Positions 26,838-35,046 of a DNA stretch of 64,000 nucleotides are shown in pieces. Source of the DNA: Bacillota bacterium (GTDB lineage Bacteria; Bacillota; Sulfobacillia; Sulfobacillales; Sulfobacillaceae); assembly GCA_021820965.1 (NCBI GenBank), contig JAKACZ010000021.1:1-64000 (forward strand), read 5' to 3'. The notes below the pieces were generated by a model. The model searched no databases and was not told where the DNA came from. It saw nothing but the letters and a program-made list of their open reading frames with translations. Position numbers and translations under genes: made by a program. Each line of letters starts with the position of its first letter. Position 1 is the first letter of the stretch.

Positions 26838-27092
26838 GTGAACGTGGAGCGGGAAGAACTGCGGCGTTTGGTGGATGAACTCCCTGAAAATGAACTGAAG
26901 GCGGCGCGTAGATACCTCGAATTCATTCGAGACGTAGGCAAGGATCCGGTTCGTTGGGCGCTTGAAAACGCCCCGCTTGATGATGAACCGCTAACGGATG
27001 AGGAGAGAGAACGCGCCGCTCGGGCGGATGAGGATTTTAGGACTGGGCGAACGACCTCGATGGACGAACTGAAAAGAGAACTGGGTCTATGA
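26838..27092 (+). CDS. Small antitoxin-like protein
   Basis: A GTG start (26838) sits 8 bases after AAGGAGGG. The 84-residue acidic, helical protein (ELPENELKAARRYLEF near the start, MDELKRELGL at the end) has the look of short type II antitoxins. Its stop overlaps the ATG of a RelE-like toxin gene (ATGA at 27089), the normal antitoxin-first arrangement. The toxin is broken, so the antitoxin may be an orphan. Confidence 0.7.
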   Translation: MNVEREELRRLVDELPENELKAARRYLEFIRDVGKDPVRWALENAPLDDEPLTDEERERAARADEDFRTGRTTSMDELKRELGL

Positions 27093-27349
27093 GGTACGAG
27101 ATTAAATGGGCTCAAGGGGCGGTAAAGGACATTCGGCGGTTGGACAACCTTCTGGTCGTGCGGATTACATGATCCATTGAGGCATTCGCCGAGACGGGCC
27201 GTGGCGACGTGAAGCGTCTGACCAACGCGGATGGCGCGTATCGTTTGCGTGTGGGTGAGTGGAGAGTTCTGTTTCGCCTTGTTCATGCAGATATACAAAT
27301 CATGCTCATCCATGCTGTGTTGCCCCGGGGCGAAGCATACAAACGCTGA
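27089..27349 (+). pseudogene. RelE/ParE-family toxin, inactivated by one in-frame stop
   Basis: The 87-codon frame reads MRYEIKWAQGAVKDIRRLDN, then TGA at 27170-27172, then SIEAFAETGRGDVKRL and YRLRVGEWRVLFRLVH, ending near VLPRGEAYKR. The RLRVGEWRVLFR block and the length are typical for RelE toxins (mRNA interferases). Only one codon is wrong; the rest is intact and in frame, so inactivation looks recent. Confidence 0.8.
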
Positions 27350-27427
27350 CTTAAGGGGGGCTGGTCAATGTGACCCGGCCGCCGAGGTTCACCCGGCCTT
27401 GGCACGGTGCTCAGGGGAGATGATGCA

Positions 27428-28198
27428 ATGGAAATTAGAGACCCGTGGTTCGCGGTGAAACCGATTGACGCCAGCACCGTTGCCATCAGTGAATATCGAC
27501 ACTGGGAGCACGCGCACTCGTACTTGCTAATGGGCACCGAGCGTGCGGTGTTGATCGACATCGGCCTTGACATTGACCATATCCGGCGCATTACCGATCC
27601 GTTGACCCGCCGACCGATGCTTGTGCTGACCACTCACGTCCATTGGGACCACATTGGGAGTCATGGTGAATTTGACACGATTTACGTTCATGAGGGGGAC
27701 GCCAACCGGCTCGCGCACGGTATCCAAGGACTGCCGATTGAACGGATTCGGCAGGACGTGGGCCGGGATATCACGCCACCGATACCGGCAACCTTTGATC
27801 CCGCGACCTACCGACCGTTCCAAGGGGCACCTACGGTGATCCTCCATGGCGGCGAGGGCATCGATTTGGGCAACCGCCGATTGCGGATTTTGCACACGCC
27901 GGGTCATTCCCCGGACACATTGCATCCACAACGCGGCCAGCGGATATCTTTACCGGGGATCTTCTCTATGAGGAGACAATCTGCGCCTTCTATCCGTGGG
28001 CGAGTCCGGAAGACTTGGTCGAATCGCTGGACACTACCGCCCAGGGTGCCCAATGTGACGCGCGTCTATGGCGCGCATCATCAGTTGGGCTTGGATGCGC
28101 ATGTCTTGGACGAAGCCAAAGGCTCTGTGGCGTTTCTCAAGCGAAAAAAAGCCAAGCCCTTCCGATGGACGTTTGATGGAAAATTACTGAAAGTGTGA
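27428..28198 (+). pseudogene. Metallo-beta-lactamase-fold hydrolase with a shifted middle segment
   Basis: The ATG at 27428 follows GGGGAGATG. The zinc motif THVHWDHIG and the next metal His in HTPGHSPD are in frame. From about 27915 to 28040 the sense continues in another frame (ADIFTGDLLYEETICAF), then the first frame returns at VTRVYGAHHQL. Two compensating indels therefore scramble about 40 residues, including the bridging aspartate of the family's GDLLY motif. The product would probably be inactive unless the indels are sequence errors. Confidence 0.75.
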
Positions 28199-28328
28199 TC
28201 GCTCGGGTGATGAGGGATTAACGCCGTGATGTACTAGTACAATGCTTGCGTTGTGAAAGCCTCTTCACAAGCCCCCACCTGGAGCGTAAAGCTCAGGTGG
28301 GGGTCATTGACGGCAGAATCAGCGGTTG

Positions 28329-28458
28329 CAACGGGTTTCCCCGACCACGGCCGTGGTCGGCGTCGACATCGGCAAGTTCCAGCACGTCGCGCATGTGACG
28401 GATTTTCGGGGACTGGTGCTGACGCGACGGCCGTTGAACCTGTGTCTAACACGCAACC
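28329..28458 (+). pseudogene. IS110-type transposase, N-terminal fragment
   Basis: The frame contains VVGVDIGKFQHVAHVTDF followed by RGLVLTRRPL, the RuvC-like DEDD start of IS110-family transposases (first catalytic Asp in GVDIGK). It stops after about 43 codons. A stem of arms CCCCCACCT and AGGTGGGGG lies just upstream (28274-28305) and may belong to the element end. Confidence 0.65.
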
Positions 28459-28491
28459 CTTAAACACTTTTGGCCCTAACGGGCCAACGGG

Positions 28492-28565
28492 TTTATGACC
28501 GAAGGGGATCCCCAGATCCGCCTCAGAGGAGGGGATATCCCCAGGTCTAAAGGCCGGAGCTTTAC
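28492..28565. repeat. Two-hairpin repeat, copy 2
   Basis: It shares the ordered words of the block at 41-112 (TTATGACC, ATCCCCAGA, GGGGATATC, CCGGAG, TTTAC) with about three quarters of bases alike by eye. It lies directly after the IS110 fragment. The dispersed copies suggest a mobile-element terminus. Confidence 0.45.
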
Positions 28566-29293
28566 ACCCGAATTTGGTAAATAGGATCTCATCCATATCC
28601 GACACCCACATCACTTCCCTGAAATCCCCAGTAAAGATAGATGTTTGCTATTCGACGGATAAGTGGAAGTTCGCTTTTGTGTACAGCGACTTTCGGCCGA
28701 CATATTTCGAGTCTCAGTTGCTAGACAGATGGCGACGACCTCGCCGCTCACGGAGTCAGGCGATAAAGGCATCCCATGGCATCATTGACGCATCCCTCTT
28801 TTCTTGGTGCGAATACTATCAGCTGCCCGAACGCTGAATATTCGCATTTTACGCGGCGCCCGCCAGCTCGAGTTCTCCGCGGACGTCCTCGAGGCGGGTT
28901 ATTTGATCGGAAACCCGAACATTGAAGGTCTCATCAGCGAGTACCCTCGCGGACGCCGTAGGTGCGGAGGCGCGGGATTTGGTCGTTTGGATCGTCGAGA
29001 GAAAAGTCCGCTGTTTTGCCGCTGGGCGCTGTCATGTGCATACCCAACCTTACGCAGTCGCGTGGCAGAACGATTGACGCGCGATCCAATCCAAGTATGG
29101 GGTGCGAACGACATGGCTGGTGACGGTCGGATAGCTCGTATACCAGGCAGCCAAGATGCGCGGGCCACCGGCCGTCGTGTAATCGTGTAGTAATGAGGCT
29201 CCTGGTTTTTACTCGCTCTGCAGCCTTCAGACCCGAAGCAGGCGAATACCGAAGTAGCCACTGAACATTCCTCATGGTACGGTAAAGTCCAAG
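28566..29293. other. Stretch without a supported gene
   Basis: Several short frames are open (for example forward 28804-29190) but none has a ribosome site or a recognisable protein. One segment reads well as protein for about 35 residues (LEFSADVLEAGYLIGNPNIE) and may be the remains of a gene. Confidence 0.4.
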
Positions 29294-29866
29294 GTGGGAT
29301 ACTATGCTGCATCCGGGCGAATGCCGGCCATGATACCGGTTAATGCCACAGACGAGGAATTACTGCGGCGGATGCCCAGTGAGCCGGAAGCGCTGGAAGT
29401 TCTGTACCAACGATGGGGTGGGCGATGGGCCGGACTCATCAGGGCAGCGGGCGTGTCGACACAGGACGTGGCGGACGTCTTGCAGTCTATTTTAGTTGAG
29501 GTGTGGCAGCATGCAGCGCGATTTGACCGACGCCGGGGATCTTGCGAGTCGTGGCTGTTCCAAATCGCACGATTTCGCACGATTGACTTCCTTCGTCGGC
29601 AAAAGCCGCAATCCCTCGCATGGTCAGAAGATGTTGTGGTAACGATGCCGATCGATAATTCCGGGGACGTCCGACCTTGGGTTGATGAGGCCATGGCGCG
29701 GCTGTCCGAGCGGGAGCGACGTGTCATTCAACTCATGTATTATGGCGGATTTACCCAAAAGGAAATCGCGGCCATGTGGAACGTGCCACATGGAACGGTA
29801 AAAAGCTGGGCCTCTCGCGCCCTGGAGAAACTGCGTCGCCATTTGTCTGAGGAAAGGAGGCCATGA
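29294..29866 (+). CDS. ECF-type RNA polymerase sigma factor
   Basis: Region 2 (about residues 30-95, with DVADVLQSILVEVW and FDRRRGSCESWLFQIARFRTIDFLRR) and region 4 (about 130-185, with LSERERRVIQLMYYGGFTQKEIAAMW and TVKSWASRALEKLRRHL) are clear. The exact start is uncertain: GTG 29294 or ATG 29321 or 29330. Its stop overlaps the ATG of the anti-sigma gene (ATGA, 29863-29866), so the two are translated together and the sigma factor is probably held inactive until a signal arrives. Confidence 0.9.
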   Translation: MGYYAASGRMPAMIPVNATDEELLRRMPSEPEALEVLYQRWGGRWAGLIRAAGVSTQDVADVLQSILVEVWQHAARFDRRRGSCESWLFQIARFRTIDFLRRQKPQSLAWSEDVVVTMPIDNSGDVRPWVDEAMARLSERERRVIQLMYYGGFTQKEIAAMWNVPHGTVKSWASRALEKLRRHLSEERRP

Positions 29867-30522
29867 CCGTGTTCCATCTGTCTGAAGAGGTGCTCCTGTT
29901 ATCCCTCCGGCACCGCGCGCGACTAACTCGACGGCAGCTGCGACACCTCGACACCTGTTCCGTTTGCCGTAGTCAACAACAACTCATCCAACAACTTTTT
30001 GCCAACGAGCCGCAGGCGCGCAACCCCGCCGCTCCGCCATGGTCGGAAGTGGCACCGCAGCTACCGCACCTCCATCGGCGCAGACGGCTAGGATGGGCTG
30101 CCCCTAGCCTGGCCCTGGCTGCAATCTTTATCGTCTGGCCCCGGCTCATCTGGCCCGTGTCTCCTTGGGGACCCACGGTGCTGAGAACGTATCTTGCGGG
30201 CAAGCCAACAACGTTAGAACCGATGACGCAGCGAATCGAGGGGCATGTTACGGTATTGACCAACCGCCGGGCCGGGTGGCTGCTTCTCTCATATGACCAG
30301 GTAACCTCGCTGCCTCGGAACAAAGTCTACGAAGCCTGGTGGGTTCAAGGCAGTCAACACATTCGCGCGGGGACCTTTCGAATCCGTGACCGAAACCAAT
30401 CGATTTGGCTTCATACGATCCGCAATGTGGCCGACGCAAGCGCCATTGGCATCACCATTGAACCCGCACCCGGCTCGCCCAAACCGACGGGCTCGCGAAC
30501 ATTTTTTGGTAAGCTGCCCTGA
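29863..30522 (+). CDS. Anti-sigma factor, RskA-like with zinc finger
   Basis: The N-terminal part has a zinc-binding HxxxCxxC motif (RHLDTCSVC, about residues 26-34) as in ZAS anti-sigma factors. A membrane helix lies at about 77-95. The external C-terminal half resembles the RskA domain (KVYEAWWVQGSQHIRAGTF, then a terminal beta sandwich). It should bind and restrain the sigma factor encoded just upstream. The zinc site suggests a redox or envelope signal. Confidence 0.88.
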   Translation: MTVFHLSEEVLLLSLRHRARLTRRQLRHLDTCSVCRSQQQLIQQLFANEPQARNPAAPPWSEVAPQLPHLHRRRRLGWAAPSLALAAIFIVWPRLIWPVSPWGPTVLRTYLAGKPTTLEPMTQRIEGHVTVLTNRRAGWLLLSYDQVTSLPRNKVYEAWWVQGSQHIRAGTFRIRDRNQSIWLHTIRNVADASAIGITIEPAPGSPKPTGSRTFFGKLP

Positions 30523-31078
30523 CGGTCTCGAGATCATTGCCGAGACAGGCGAAAAAAGAGTGGGCGCTAGCCCCAAGTTGTCTCCATTTCCCGACGCCTT
30601 CTCGCGAGGAACTCAATAAGGGGTACGACAACGATTCGTTAATTTTCCGCGATCAGCCATGCCCGGGTAAGTTGCAATGCCTTGCTTGCCCGATGCGCAA
30701 CCGCCCCGCGTCTCAGCGCCCATGATCACTCTCCTTGGCACCTGCCTGTCGATCCGAGTGATGATGCGTCGTGGCTCGGCTGGTTACCGCCTCATCGGCA
30801 ATGGCACTAACGCCTCCAGGTGGCCTGTCGCCTCGCCAACCCGTAGGCTCTTCGTGAATTTCGGTAAGAGTGGAGCCCGTCTATTGCTCGCCACGTTGCG
30901 CGACCCACGAACGGGTTGGGTTGCACCGACGTAAACCGGGCTTTAACAGTTTCTTAAAGATTTACCCATGGTTATTCATGTTATTCATTATTATATAATT
31001 TAGGTATGGACCGAAAACTTGTTAGCATTCGTGATAGCTATTGCTATTCTGCCCATGGGAGCTTGAAGTTGTGTTATA
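30523..31078. other. Intergenic stretch, AT-rich at the right
   Basis: No supported gene. Around 30960-31005 the sequence becomes AT-rich and includes TATAAT (30994-30999), a possible -10 element for the small frame that follows. The upstream half may be decayed DNA. Confidence 0.35.
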
Positions 31079-31288
31079 TTGGTTGGCCTCTTGCTGGGGA
31101 TCATTCCGATCTACGAATCCAACGGCAGTACGGTAATTGGCCAATTCATCATCGGGCAGGTCGCGACAACCGCGGCCGTGTATCGTCAGGTTAAGGATAA
31201 CCTGCAGGCTGAACCCGTGATAGAAGCAGGAACCAAGTCAACATCGGGTCCTGATCGCCCTCTCACTACGGATTTAGGTTTCAACTAA
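31079..31288 (+). pseudogene. Truncated paralogue of the secreted protein at 31386
   Basis: The segment GIIPIYESNGSTVIGQFIIGQ aligns with NTIPVYAQNGTTIIGHFVIGG near the end of the next coding region. Only this C-terminal part remains and the start codon has no good ribosome site. A tandem duplication followed by decay of the first copy is the simplest view. Confidence 0.5.
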
Positions 31289-31385
31289 AAAATGATGATT
31301 CGGAGGGTGGCTCGCCCCTGTTGTATAAGAGGTCACAACCGTTGCCATAACGGAGGGCCGACCCAACCAGCAGGAGGGATATACG

Positions 31386-31927
31386 ATGACTAAACTCTGG
31401 TTGACCGTGGTCTTCGGCTTAAGCGGCGTTGGGGTAGGGCTGGTCGGCGTGGCTCATCATGGTAACCGGCAGGTTGCCCACCGTACGGCATCGAGCGCGG
31501 CGCCACTGCGGTCGTCCCATGGTTCAGAGCACCAGTGGACCAATCGCAGCAAAAGCATGGCAGCCCATAGGCGCGTTCCTCTCATTCGCTAGGTCATAGT
31601 TTGGCGTCGCTCCCACAATCTGCTGTCGGGCCCACTTTTCCAGTAAACGCTGCCGGCCAAACATACGGATCCGATGTTAACATCACGTCTTTGGCCCAGG
31701 AACCTGATTTGGTCTTGGTGCAAGCGACCAATGGAAAGCAAGGCTATGCGTATGCCCGCCAGCTGTACGGACCCACACCGAAGAATCCACGGCAAGCTAT
31801 GACCTGGGCGAGTACACATTATCCTAACACCATTCCGGTGTACGCGCAAAACGGCACGACAATCATCGGACACTTTGTGATTGGCGGCGGGACGGGTCTG
31901 ACGTCTAACTCAGTCGGCTCTCCTTAA
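31386..31927 (+). pseudogene. Secreted protein, probably split by a frameshift
   Basis: GCAGGAGGG precedes the ATG. The first 68 codons give a signal peptide (MTKLWLTVVFGLSGVGVGLVGVA) and a polar stretch, ending at a TAG near 31590. A second frame without its own start codes for VGPTFPVNAAGQTYGSDVNI and onward through NTIPVYAQNGTTIIGHFVIG to 31927. One indel between about 31573 and 31592 would join them into a single exported protein of about 175 residues. The family is not known; the C-terminal motif also occurs in the fragment at 31079. Confidence 0.6.
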
Positions 31928-32439
31928 GTGCAGGCTCACAAGGGTGGGGGAGCTCCGTCCCTTTTTTCCAAGACTGATAGTAATGACGGTATCCCAAAAA
32001 CCATCATCCCTAATGTCACCACCCCAGGAGCAGCCGCTACTCCCCATCACGGAAAAAAGAACTGAACCGAGTCGATGTTCGGGAAGTCTTCGGCAACGCG
32101 CTGTAGAGCCGGGGAGCGTGTGGTAGGCCTGATGCAGATTTGGCGAACAACCGGTGTCGCCGCGCCCGTCGACGGTGATGGTGGCGGGGAGCTGCGCGCA
32201 GTTCCCGCGCCATCACACAAATGCCATGCTGTCGGATATGTTCCCCGGCTTTCCGCTGCCGGCTCATTTCGGCGCTCACACCCAAAAATTAACTATTCAC
32301 TTCCATCCGCTGGCGGTTCACGCCGGGCGGATTGCCACCCTAGGAATAGTCACGGATAATAAGGCAACACCCCAATGCGAGTGGGCCCCACCACGACCAC
32401 ACCCAGAACATCAAATCTAAAAGATGGAGCGTGATCGCG
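31928..32439. other. Stretch without a supported gene
   Basis: Short frames only; some residues around 32235-32350 read like protein (FPLPAHFGAHTQKLTIHF, then a segment rich in hydrophobic residues) but there is no start signal. A GC-rich run followed by TTTTTTCC at about 31960 could end the preceding transcript. Confidence 0.35.
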
Positions 32440-33057
32440 ATGAGTACCATCGTATCGTCCCATGGCCAAAGTCGACAGAATTGGTCGTCAGAGCGCGTCA
32501 TAAAGCAAATCCAGGAGAGACACCGAGCAGGTTTGCCGGTTAACGCCCAGAGTCTGCACATCGAGGATAGTCCGCTGCTGGCGGCCGGACGGCGCTATTT
32601 CGGATCATGGAAGGCCGCCCTAATCGCGGCCGAGGTGCCAATCCCTACGCGCCGGCATCACCGTCGCCACCCTCGCGGCCATTGGACCCGGGAGCGCCTT
32701 ATCCATACTATTAAGCATCATGCAGGATCTGGCGATCCACTCCACGCGCATGCCATGCAGAAACTCAATAATCGTCTGATCTCTGCTGCGACTTACCACT
32801 TCGGCTCGTGGCACGAGGCCTTGCGCCAAGCCGGGCTGGATGCGGATGCGATCCGCGCCCGACGCCCGTGGACGCCCGATTCGCTATTAGAGGAACTCCG
32901 CGCCCTGATTGATAGCGGAGCAGATCTTCGCGACCGCGCCGCGCGCCGGAAGTATCAGTCGCTGTATTCGGCCGCACGCTGCCATTTCGGCAGCTGGGGC
33001 AAAGCCCTGCAGCAGGTGCGGGAAACCGAAGACGAAGAGATGGAAGCGTTATCCTAA
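32440..33057 (+). CDS. Protein built of homing-endonuclease-associated repeats, no nuclease domain
   Basis: The ATG at 32440 is 9 bases after GATGGAG. The 205-residue protein has three repeats of about 55 residues (roughly 15-67, 80-133, 140-193). Each starts with a W(S/T)xExLI-type helix, then a loop, and ends with (R/Y)xFGSWxxAL. This is the pattern I know from HNH-associated repeats (HNH_repeat), small helical DNA-binding modules normally next to an HNH nuclease. No HNH or LAGLIDADG motif is present. The protein may bind DNA alone, as a regulator or a domesticated remnant of a homing element. Confidence 0.7.
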   Translation: MSTIVSSHGQSRQNWSSERVIKQIQERHRAGLPVNAQSLHIEDSPLLAAGRRYFGSWKAALIAAEVPIPTRRHHRRHPRGHWTRERLIHTIKHHAGSGDPLHAHAMQKLNNRLISAATYHFGSWHEALRQAGLDADAIRARRPWTPDSLLEELRALIDSGADLRDRAARRKYQSLYSAARCHFGSWGKALQQVRETEDEEMEALS

Positions 33058-33507
33058 CACTCCCCTAGCACGATCTTGGAGGCGCGTCTGTGCCCGACAG
33101 TCGCTGACTACGCCAGGTAGCGCCCTGAGCTGGAGACCTGCCTATTATAGCTGGGGAGGGGGGCAGCGTGCGGCACGTTGGGTCAGGGCGGGTTGTTGTG
33201 CGCCCAGGCTCCGCACATTGTCGCGCTACATGGGTCGGCGGCGGCTAGGGGGTTAAGCTCCTAATGAAAGGTGGGATATGTCTTAATATGGTCCTATAGT
33301 TTTCCTGTGGAGATTCCGAACCGGCTACGCATCCCCGCAAAAACGATGCGATGGATATCGGTACCACACATAGTGGCCAAGAGCTCGGTGGCAAGCTCCC
33401 AGGTGGAAAAACGCAAGGGGTGGGGGCGGGGGCGGCGTGGAATCCCGTGAAACATGTGCGGTTTTCGTCGCCGGCCTACCCATAGGTTTACGCGCTTGGA
33501 ACTCAGT

Positions 33508-35031
33508 TCAGGTGGCCGCGTTTCCTTGGCCATATTGCTGACGCAGCTGATATTTGAGGATTTTGCCCGACGCGTTGCGAGGAATGGCTGTGATGATGAG
33601 TTTGCGTGGAATTTTGTACGCTGCAATTCGCGAGCGGCAAAAATCTTTCAGATCATCCAGCGTCAAGGAATGGTCCGGTTTGAGGGAAACAATGGCGGTC
33701 AGCGTTTCTCCATAATCCGGATGAGGCACGCCAATAACGGCGCAATCCAAAATCGCAGGATGGGTTATGAGGACATTCTCCACTTCAACAGAATAGACGT
33801 TCATCCCGCCTGTGATGACCATATCTTTCATGCGGTCAACCAGGGTGATAAGGCCGCGGGCGTCAAAGCTAGCCAAGTCACCCGTTTTTAACCAGTCTCC
33901 GTGCATGGTCGCCTTGGTTTCTCCCGGTTTGTTCCAATAGCCTTTCATCAAAGTCTCACCGGTAAGCCACAATTCGCCGACGACCCCAGGTCCGACATCG
34001 TGGCCTTCGGCATCCACCACCCTGGCCTCGGTATTCAGAATTGGCCGACCTGCCGCCCCCGGATTCTCTTTCAACTCGTCTCCGCCGAGAAAGACGCCGC
34101 CGGGACCCATTTCCGTAAGCCCTGCCAAGTTATACAGGGTAAGATGAGGGAGCCGTTCGGCCAGCTCAAGCACGGTGGACGGCGGCATCGGAGCGGCGCC
34201 GAACATGCCCACGCGCCAAGCCGACAGGTCAACGCTGTCAAAGTCGGGGTCTCGCAGCATGAATTGATACATCGTGGGCACCCCAAAAAAGGCGGTAATG
34301 TGTTCCGACGCCAACGTCTTTACCACACCGGCAGGGTGAAATTGCCCCAAAATGACATGGGTTGCCGCCAGATAGGTTCCGCCCATGAGAAAGAGATCCA
34401 ATTCTGCCGAATGGTAGAGAGGGGCAACGTGCAAAAGGCGCTCACCCTCACCAAGACCCGTGCCCATCACGACGTTAAGCGCTGTCCAAATGACGCGGTG
34501 GTGGTCCATCAACACTCCTTTGGGAAGGCCCGTCGTTCCGGAGGTATAGAGGATTTGGGCGTCATCCCATTCGTGTACCTGGATATTCAGCGCGTCAGTG
34601 CTTTGTTGGTTGGCTAAAGTTGCCAAATCGGCTCGATCCGCGTGAGGCGTTAGTGGCAGTGCATCGACAGACCATAACTTCAATGCTCGGTCCACGACGT
34701 CAGATAGCGAAGGATCGAAGAGGATCAACGTCGCGCCACTGTCTTTTAGCTGATATTCGAGTTCCGGGGGAGCCAAGCGCGCATTAATGGGCACCACCAA
34801 GGCGCCCAAGCGTAGAATCGCATAATAGGCAATGACGAATTCGTCGGTATTGGGGCACATGAGGGCGACGCGATCCCCGTGGTCGACGCTCCGAAGAGCC
34901 AGCGCCCGCGCCGTTTGATTAACGCGATCGTTCAGCTGCCGATAGGTGTAGCGGGCGCTTTCATAGACGAGAGCTTCGCGTTCCGGCGCCCTCCGTGCGT
35001 TACGTTCCAGGATTTGGGCAATACTAGCCAT
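33508..35031 (-). CDS. AMP-forming acyl-CoA ligase (long-chain FadD type)
   Basis: It activates a fatty acid with ATP and CoA. The P-loop YTSGTTGLPKGVLMD, the YNLAGLTEMGPGG block, the hinge motif TLVDRMKDMVITGGMNVYS and the catalytic Lys in NASGKILK are all present. Length (507) is normal. It lies 15 bases downstream of a second ligase gene on the same strand and is probably co-transcribed with it; the divergent thiolase suggests fatty-acid breakdown. Confidence 0.9.
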   Translation of the reverse strand: MASIAQILERNARRAPEREALVYESARYTYRQLNDRVNQTARALALRSVDHGDRVALMCPNTDEFVIAYYAILRLGALVVPINARLAPPELEYQLKDSGATLILFDPSLSDVVDRALKLWSVDALPLTPHADRADLATLANQQSTDALNIQVHEWDDAQILYTSGTTGLPKGVLMDHHRVIWTALNVVMGTGLGEGERLLHVAPLYHSAELDLFLMGGTYLAATHVILGQFHPAGVVKTLASEHITAFFGVPTMYQFMLRDPDFDSVDLSAWRVGMFGAAPMPPSTVLELAERLPHLTLYNLAGLTEMGPGGVFLGGDELKENPGAAGRPILNTEARVVDAEGHDVGPGVVGELWLTGETLMKGYWNKPGETKATMHGDWLKTGDLASFDARGLITLVDRMKDMVITGGMNVYSVEVENVLITHPAILDCAVIGVPHPDYGETLTAIVSLKPDHSLTLDDLKDFCRSRIAAYKIPRKLIITAIPRNASGKILKYQLRQQYGQGNAAT

Positions 35032-35046
35032 TGTCGTCTTCCCTTT

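Noticed and set aside
33294-33507. Possible gene fragment downstream of the first acyl-CoA ligase
   Set aside because: A reverse-strand segment reads well (FSTWELATELLATMCGTDIH) but I could not assign it to any family, and it lacks a start.
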